NCBI GenBank assembly: GCA_035292885.1
Contig: DATDPG010000081.1
Coordinates: 1-39,109 of the forward strand
Origin: Bdellovibrionota bacterium
GTDB lineage: Bacteria > Bdellovibrionota_G > JALEGL01 > DATDPG01
DNA length: 39,109 nt
Reading direction: 5' to 3'
This document shows positions 34,426 to 39,109 of the stretch, piece by piece. The translations under genes were made by a program, and so were the position numbers. The notes beneath the pieces were generated by a model. It did not search any database. It saw only the letters and a list, made by a program, of their open reading frames with translations, and was not told the DNA's origin. Position 1 is the stretch's first letter. Each line of letters begins with the position of its first letter.

Positions 34426-36804
34426 ATGGATCAACCACAGGCCGAAAATCGGACCGACGTGCGGCCTGAAGAACCCTCTTCTAGACCGTCGTGGCGTGTC
34501 TATTTTAAGTATCGAAGCGTACAGCTCGTTCTGGCGCTCGTGTGCCTGTGCATCGGCGTCTATGTCTATTTCGCCCACTCCCGTCGGGCGGACATCGACC
34601 GGCAAGGGGAGGTCATCGCGAAATTGACCTTCCTGCGGGATCGGGTCGAAGTTCGGTACGCGGGCGAATTTACCTGGCGGAAAAGCGTGCCCGATCTTCC
34701 CCTCATGAACGAGGATGCCGTCAAGACATACGAGGATTCGGGTGCCATGGTGGAATTCGGCCCCCAGTCCTTTCTTAAAGTCGGGGAAGATTCTCTCGTC
34801 ATCATCCGAAAAGCGCCGGGAGAGGGGGAAGAGTTCATCGAGGTGCGGCAGGGAGAGATCGAGGGGACTTCGAATCGCCCGCTTACGGTGAAAATGGCCG
34901 ACAAGGAGACCCGATTCACGCCGGGAGAAGCGGGTGTCGGTCGGTTTGAGATTGCCCTTCAATCCGGCGGGAACGGCGAGTTGAGGCTTCTGGAAGGGAA
35001 ATCTGAAATCAAAGTGGGCGAGGCGAAAACGGAACTTAAACAGGGAGAGGTCGCCACGCTCAAGGAAGGCCAGATCGCCGGTATGACCGTGATCAAGCCG
35101 CCAAATGTCGAGGGTCCCGTCGACCGGACGACGATTGAGATCAATCCGGAAACGGGTGCAGCGCCGCTTCACCTCGCGTTCGAGGATCCAAACAAAGAAT
35201 ACCGTATCGAGATTTCTCAAGATCCCCGATTCACCCGCACCGTAATTGCGGACCAGGTAAAGGGCGGAAGTTTCGAAGCCAAGAACCTGGGAGAGGGCAC
35301 GTACTATTGGCGCGTGGCGGAAGTGAATCCGGACGGTTCTCGGAGCGTCTACACACCGGCCAACCGAATCAGTCTGGAGTTGCCGCGAGGCGGCGAGTCT
35401 TTCCCACCCGACCTTCGCTCGGCACCCCCGTCCATGGCCGTGATCGACGGAGGAGATCGAATTCGAATCGTCCGGAGCGGCCGAGAAATTGCCGTTGCGG
35501 ACGCCGGGGGGATTCTGCCGGGGGATCATGTGGGGGGCGTGGGGGGAGGGGAGACCGTCTTTCGAGTCTCTGAAAACGAACAAATTCGATTGATGGAAGA
35601 ATCTCAGGTCGTGGTGAACGACCTGCGTCGTGACGCCAAGGGGGGAATCGGGTCCAAACTTCAGCTGGAAAAGGGGAGCATTCTTCTGCGTTTGCAACGA
35701 AAAGAAGGTCAGCCTCGGGCGCAGCAGGAGATTCTGGTTGACGGCCGAAAATATCTGTTTTCCACGGACAAGATAGACGGTTCGAGTGCCGAGATTCTTT
35801 TGACACGGGACGAAAAGGGGAGCGTACAGGCACGGGTGCTGAGCGGATCGGTCTTGGCCAAGATTGGAAACGACGACGTGCGGTTGGAGGCAATGAAGAC
35901 CGCCACGATTACACGGGAAGGCCAGCTATCGGCGAAAAAGGCCGAGGAGCCCGTAGATCTCGTGCTTCATGAAGGAATGGCATCCAATGTTTTTTATTCC
36001 CCGGGTCTCACGTTGATCGCGATGGAGTGGGCGGATCGGGGAGGGAAAAGCACGTTTCAATGTGCGCGGGACGATTCGTTTCGGAAGCTGGTCAGCGAAC
36101 AGCAGGTCACCGGGGGGCGCGCGGTGATGGCGGTGCCCGGCGCAGGCGTTTTCTTCTGGCGCCACATTTCGGCGGGGCAAGCTTCTCCGCCGACCCAGAT
36201 CGGATTCTTTCCGGGCCACGATTCTCGCGCCGGCGCGTTCAAGAGTGTGGTTCGCCCGAACATCCAGAACGTCGTGTTCGGATCGCAACCGCCGGTACTG
36301 ACGTTTGAATGGAAAGGGTCGCCGGGTATCGCGCGATACCGGTTCGAAATGTACCGAGACCACGACGGCAAACAAAAACTGTTCGAAAAAGAAGTCGTGC
36401 GGACCACGTCCGTAGGCTTCTTCGCCGATTTTCTCGGCGAAGGGGATTATTATTGGCGCGTTTTCTCCTTGGATTACAAGGCGCACGTCGTCGACGAGGG
36501 GAAAATGTTCCATGTCCGGCTCGATCGGAATCCTTTGGCCCCCACCGTCGACATCGCGTACCCGGAAGAGACGCAGACGACCTCGGACCGGATCCTCGTG
36601 GCTCGAGGAATGCTCTTGTCGGACGGAGAACTGTCGATCAACGGCCAGACTCTCCGAAAAGGGAGCGCGGGGCCGTTTACCGTTCGGCTCGACCTTCAAG
36701 ATGGGACGAACTCATTGGTCTTTAAGGAAACCCGGGAAGGGCAGAAGGTTTCTTACTATCTTCGTAAAGTCGTTCTGGAAACCGGAAAGAGGTCGGCTCA
36801 GTGA
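34426..36804 (+). CDS. Membrane-anchored periplasmic protein with two FecR-like regions and Fn3-like modules
   Basis: The 792-residue product has a cytoplasmic tail of 30 residues, one transmembrane helix (about 31-50) and a large periplasmic part. Residues about 65-225 resemble a FecR domain (strand-rich; KTYEDSGAMVEFGPQSFLKVGEDSLVII, then LKQGEVATL). A fibronectin-like module ends with EGTYYWRVAEVNPDGS near residue 300. A second FecR-like region follows (GETVFRVSENEQIRLMEESQVVV...LEKGSILLRL), then another pair of Fn3-like modules with GVFFWRHIS and GDYYWRVFSLD and a C-terminal strand-rich part. FecR domains in such proteins often bind glycans or partner proteins rather than transduce iron signals; no FecA or sigma factor is adjacent. 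It heads a four-gene operon; the next start overlaps its stop (GTGA). Function is unknown. Confidence 0.8.
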   Translation: MDQPQAENRTDVRPEEPSSRPSWRVYFKYRSVQLVLALVCLCIGVYVYFAHSRRADIDRQGEVIAKLTFLRDRVEVRYAGEFTWRKSVPDLPLMNEDAVKTYEDSGAMVEFGPQSFLKVGEDSLVIIRKAPGEGEEFIEVRQGEIEGTSNRPLTVKMADKETRFTPGEAGVGRFEIALQSGGNGELRLLEGKSEIKVGEAKTELKQGEVATLKEGQIAGMTVIKPPNVEGPVDRTTIEINPETGAAPLHLAFEDPNKEYRIEISQDPRFTRTVIADQVKGGSFEAKNLGEGTYYWRVAEVNPDGSRSVYTPANRISLELPRGGESFPPDLRSAPPSMAVIDGGDRIRIVRSGREIAVADAGGILPGDHVGGVGGGETVFRVSENEQIRLMEESQVVVNDLRRDAKGGIGSKLQLEKGSILLRLQRKEGQPRAQQEILVDGRKYLFSTDKIDGSSAEILLTRDEKGSVQARVLSGSVLAKIGNDDVRLEAMKTATITREGQLSAKKAEEPVDLVLHEGMASNVFYSPGLTLIAMEWADRGGKSTFQCARDDSFRKLVSEQQVTGGRAVMAVPGAGVFFWRHISAGQASPPTQIGFFPGHDSRAGAFKSVVRPNIQNVVFGSQPPVLTFEWKGSPGIARYRFEMYRDHDGKQKLFEKEVVRTTSVGFFADFLGEGDYYWRVFSLDYKAHVVDEGKMFHVRLDRNPLAPTVDIAYPEETQTTSDRILVARGMLLSDGELSINGQTLRKGSAGPFTVRLDLQDGTNSLVFKETREGQKVSYYLRKVVLETGKRSAQ

Positions 36805-38042
36805 AGCCGCAAAAGAAATTCAATCTTGTTCTGATCGGCGGATTGTTTTGGGCCGGCACCGGATCCGCCGTCGCCCAGGAAAATGCGGTCGTGACCGAAG
36901 ACACTTTTGCGGCCGAGGTCGTTCAGACGCTCCCGTTTGAAAACGATCCTTCCGTAGATCTGAAGCGGGAATTCGATTTGCTGCTCCACCTTCTTCACCA
37001 GCGAAATTCCTTTATGCTTCTGCCGACGTCATTTTCGAAGCGCCTTCAGGGAAATACGAAAGAGGATTCCGGTCCGGGGCGGCAGAAAGGAACGGTGAAG
37101 GCGACGGATGGCGCGACATCGCTTGTGTTCCACGTACCGGTATCGGCGAAAGGACCTTACGAAATGAAGGGGACCCATTCGGGTCAGGCGCAATACTGGA
37201 CGATACAGGGAGAGCCGACCTTTTTTGTGGAAGGCGCCGATGATTCCAAACCGATCCGAATCGAAGGTTCCGCAGCCGCCGGAGGACTGAAACGGTTCAC
37301 GATCTCTCTCCCCGAAGGGGCCCGTCTCGGTCCCATTGCCATGCAGACGTCGAGCGGCCGATCGATGCTCCCGCCGGAAGGTTTGGAACGCGGACGTGTG
37401 CTTACCGAGCGTACCATGCTGGAAGTGTTCGCCCGTATCCTTGGAAAATTGGGCCGGCTTCCGAAGAAGTCCGGAGTTCAACCGTTGGCCGTGCGTGCCG
37501 CAACGCCCCAAGCGCGACTGAGTATTGCCCCGCACACGTATCGATTCGATGTTCCCCGCGCGGGGTGCTATGCCTTTCACTTAGAAGGTCGCGGCTCCTT
37601 GTTCAAACCCAAACTCGACGGCCAAGAGATCGGTTCACTCGTTCCGGGCGCGCCGGCGCCGGAGGGTGAAGAGGGCGGGAAAGCCGTTTTCTTGACACTC
37701 GAGGCCGGAGAACACGAATTCAACATCCCTGCCGGGTCGGCCGAAGAACCGACTCTAATCATCGAAGAATTGGAAGAAGGAAGAGACGCGTACAAGAAGC
37801 TGATGGCGGATATTGGATTTGAGGCGGAAAATCTGGAAACGCCGGTGACTCAAGGCCGGCTGCGCCGCGCGCTTGTTATTCTCGGAAGCCTGTTGCGGCC
37901 GCGCGTAGCTTCGGAGGACCGGATTTGGATTTTGTCGGAGGAGGAGCAGGCGAAGCAAATGGAGGCTTATCGATCCTATTGGAGCGTGCATTTCCCTTCG
38001 GTTCGACCGCCTGTCAGTCCGGTGCTGCCGCAAGGAAATTAA
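36801..38042 (+). CDS. Periplasmic protein of unknown function
   Basis: The 413-residue product starts at GTG 36801, overlapping the stop of the FecR-like gene. A signal peptide (MKPQKKFNLVLIGGLFWAGTGSAVAQ) with cleavage after AVA is clear. The mature protein has a predicted helical start (DLKREFDLLLHLLHQRNSFMLLP), a strand-rich middle that may form two beta-sandwich modules (SLVFHVPVSAKGPYEMKGTHSG..., and YRFDVPRAGCYAFHLEGRGSLFKPKLDGQEIG), and a helical C-terminal part (DAYKKLMADIGFEAEN). The middle modules recall carbohydrate-binding or Fn3-like domains, but I cannot name a family. Coupling to the FecR-like gene suggests that the two proteins work together. Confidence 0.75.
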   Translation: MKPQKKFNLVLIGGLFWAGTGSAVAQENAVVTEDTFAAEVVQTLPFENDPSVDLKREFDLLLHLLHQRNSFMLLPTSFSKRLQGNTKEDSGPGRQKGTVKATDGATSLVFHVPVSAKGPYEMKGTHSGQAQYWTIQGEPTFFVEGADDSKPIRIEGSAAAGGLKRFTISLPEGARLGPIAMQTSSGRSMLPPEGLERGRVLTERTMLEVFARILGKLGRLPKKSGVQPLAVRAATPQARLSIAPHTYRFDVPRAGCYAFHLEGRGSLFKPKLDGQEIGSLVPGAPAPEGEEGGKAVFLTLEAGEHEFNIPAGSAEEPTLIIEELEEGRDAYKKLMADIGFEAENLETPVTQGRLRRALVILGSLLRPRVASEDRIWILSEEEQAKQMEAYRSYWSVHFPSVRPPVSPVLPQGN

Positions 38043-38045
38043 ATC

Positions 38046-38657
38046 ATGCGAAAACCGCCGATGAATACAATCCTCCCAGCGATTTTCTTGTGCGCGGGAG
38101 TTGTGCTCACGTCGTCCTGTGCGAAAACGATCCAGATTGAAACTCGGGCACCGGCCGCCTCTTCGAAAGGAATACAGAAAATCGCCGTGTTTCCGCTGAC
38201 GAATTACTCCACTACAAAAGACGCCGGCAAGATTGTGGGTTCCATGTTGGCCGGTGATTGGAAGGGGCGAAATCCCGGTCAAGAAGTCGTCGATGTGGAG
38301 ACGGCGGCCCGTTTCTTGGGCGAGAAACATGTCCGGGTGCCGGAGACGATCGATCGTGTCAAAGCCGTTGAATTGGGGTCGATTTTGGGAGTCGATGCCA
38401 TATTGGCCGGGAGCGTTTTGGAATATGGAACGGTCTCGCGAGCTCGCCGCAAGGTCATCGTCCAAGAACCCGTCATCGGCATTGAAGTCATCCTCGTACG
38501 CGTGAAAGATGGTCTGGTCTTGTGGAACGGCTTTCATGCCCGCACCAGCGACAGCCTGACCGTCCCTTCACGGGACACGCCCGAAAGCGTCGCCGCCCAA
38601 GCCGTGTCGGAACTGGTCGGGAACTATCTGTCGAGGGACACGAATGCAAAAGATTGA
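38046..38657 (+). CDS. Lipoprotein with CsgG/TolB-N-like core (first of tandem pair)
   Basis: The 203-residue product has a signal peptide with lipobox LTSSC (about residue 25; a start at ATG 38061 is also possible). The mature core begins KIAVFPLTNYSTTKDAGKIVGSML and continues to LGVDAILAGSVLEYG, the alpha/beta pattern shared by CsgG, GNA1162/DUF799 and TolB-N-like proteins that assemble on the inner face of the outer membrane. It ends with the RVKDGLVLWNGFHA strand and a helix. It lies three bases after the previous stop. The next gene, a paralogue, starts inside its last codons. I infer an outer-membrane-associated assembly role, but the exact function is unknown. Confidence 0.8.
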   Translation: MRKPPMNTILPAIFLCAGVVLTSSCAKTIQIETRAPAASSKGIQKIAVFPLTNYSTTKDAGKIVGSMLAGDWKGRNPGQEVVDVETAARFLGEKHVRVPETIDRVKAVELGSILGVDAILAGSVLEYGTVSRARRKVIVQEPVIGIEVILVRVKDGLVLWNGFHARTSDSLTVPSRDTPESVAAQAVSELVGNYLSRDTNAKD

Positions 38658-39109
38658 CGGCCGGTTTCGGTGCCTGATCGCCGGAATATTGATTTTGGGT
38701 GGATGTGCGAAACTATCGACGCCGGGCACAACGGCGCCGAACGCAGCCGAAACACTCAAACAGATCAAGTGTGTGGCCGTCGTCCCTTTTGACAATCGCA
38801 CCTCCGACAAAGCCGCCGGAGATGTCATGGCAAGACTCGTCAGCATGGCCGGAATGTCTTCGGGTCGGTTTCGTGCCATGGATTCGGGAAGTGTGACCAC
38901 CTATCTCGGGTTCCAGAACGTCCAAATCGCTTCCGTCACCGATGCGCGATTCGCCGCAAATTTGGGAAAACTGCTCGACGTGGACGCGGTCCTTATGGGC
39001 AGCGTTGAGGAATACGGTTATCGGAATGCGGGCGGACGGTCGGTATCCGAACCGGCGGTGGCGATGTCCGCCCGGCTTGTCGCCGTGGGGACCGCCGAGG
39101 TGGTGTGGA
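38644..39109 (+). CDS. Paralogous lipoprotein with CsgG/TolB-N-like core, 3' truncated by window edge
   Basis: ATG 38644 overlaps the preceding gene by 14 bases in another frame, and the frame stays open to the window end (155 codons visible). The signal peptide has lipobox LGGC (Cys23). The core CVAVVPFDNRTSDKAAGDVMARL, then LGKLLDVDAVLMGSVEEYG, aligns with KIAVFPLTNYSTTKDAGKIVGSML and LGSILGVDAILAGSVLEYG of its neighbour, so the two arose by tandem duplication. Divergence is substantial, arguing for distinct roles, perhaps as hetero-oligomer subunits. Confidence 0.85.
   Translation, partial: MQKIDGRFRCLIAGILILGGCAKLSTPGTTAPNAAETLKQIKCVAVVPFDNRTSDKAAGDVMARLVSMAGMSSGRFRAMDSGSVTTYLGFQNVQIASVTDARFAANLGKLLDVDAVLMGSVEEYGYRNAGGRSVSEPAVAMSARLVAVGTAEVVW

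Noticed and set aside
34303-35697. 464-codon minus-strand frame opposite the FecR-like gene
   Set aside because: Shadow of the plus-strand gene; His/Arg/Phe-rich with no domain, and the plus-strand protein has clear TM and Fn3-like features.

Overview
The window is a GC-rich, densely coded chromosomal segment of a Gram-negative bacterium. Lipoprotein signal peptides, an OprO/P-type porin, a second small outer-membrane barrel and a periplasmic FecR-type protein show that it has an outer membrane. The gene order (rpoN-hpf-ptsN-rapZ-ptsH-ptsI, rpsU-dnaG-rpoD, rplM-rpsI, fused branched-chain E1, hpnH) looks like the former Deltaproteobacteria and related phyla. This is inference from gene content only; no rRNA is present. 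No phage, IS transposase or CRISPR array was found. Most genes are housekeeping genes. The accessory content lies in short islands and in unusual palindromic DNA between operons.

Layout. (1) 2-4085: hutH (5' truncated by the window edge), hutU and hutI, overlapping by ATGA junctions, carry histidine to formiminoglutamate. (2) 4055-5252: a small palindrome at the hutI 3' end, a good sigma-54-type promoter, and a two-gene envelope operon whose second gene seems to have ACG where ATG is expected. (3) 5316-5899: a MazF-type toxin and ribbon-helix-helix antitoxin on the minus strand. (4) 6151-11719: rplM-rpsI, a strong terminator, pyrG, a lone hpnH (extended hopanoid synthesis) and rpoN-hpf. (5) 11765-17106: a small lipoprotein, a 163-bp palindrome, then the regulatory (nitrogen-type) PTS genes ptsN, rapZ, HPr and EI without hprK, followed by metK. 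(6) 17140-19380: a fused E1 alpha-beta 2-oxoacid dehydrogenase. (7) 19476-23317: the rpsU-dnaG-rpoD macromolecular synthesis operon. (8) 23318-24099: a gene-poor stretch with two large concentric palindromes and a CAU tRNA. (9) 24100-26284: a zinc-ribbon coiled-coil protein, RNase HI, an internally deleted DUF4160 gene with an intact DUF2442 partner, and the RNase P RNA with promoter and terminator. (10) 26295-31559: a Cys-rich secreted protein, a sugar-nucleotide epimerase, a minus-strand porin-fabG-ahcY operon and a small barrel protein. (11) 31570-34257: polA on the minus strand. (12) 34319-39109: a cell-envelope operon with a FecR-like anchored protein, a periplasmic protein of unknown function and two tandem paralogous lipoproteins with a CsgG/TolB-N-like core; the last runs off the window.

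The most unusual material is the set of long concentric palindromes (about 65, 163, 183 and 100 bp), each next to a housekeeping gene, and the FecR/lipoprotein operon at the right end, which I cannot assign to a described system.
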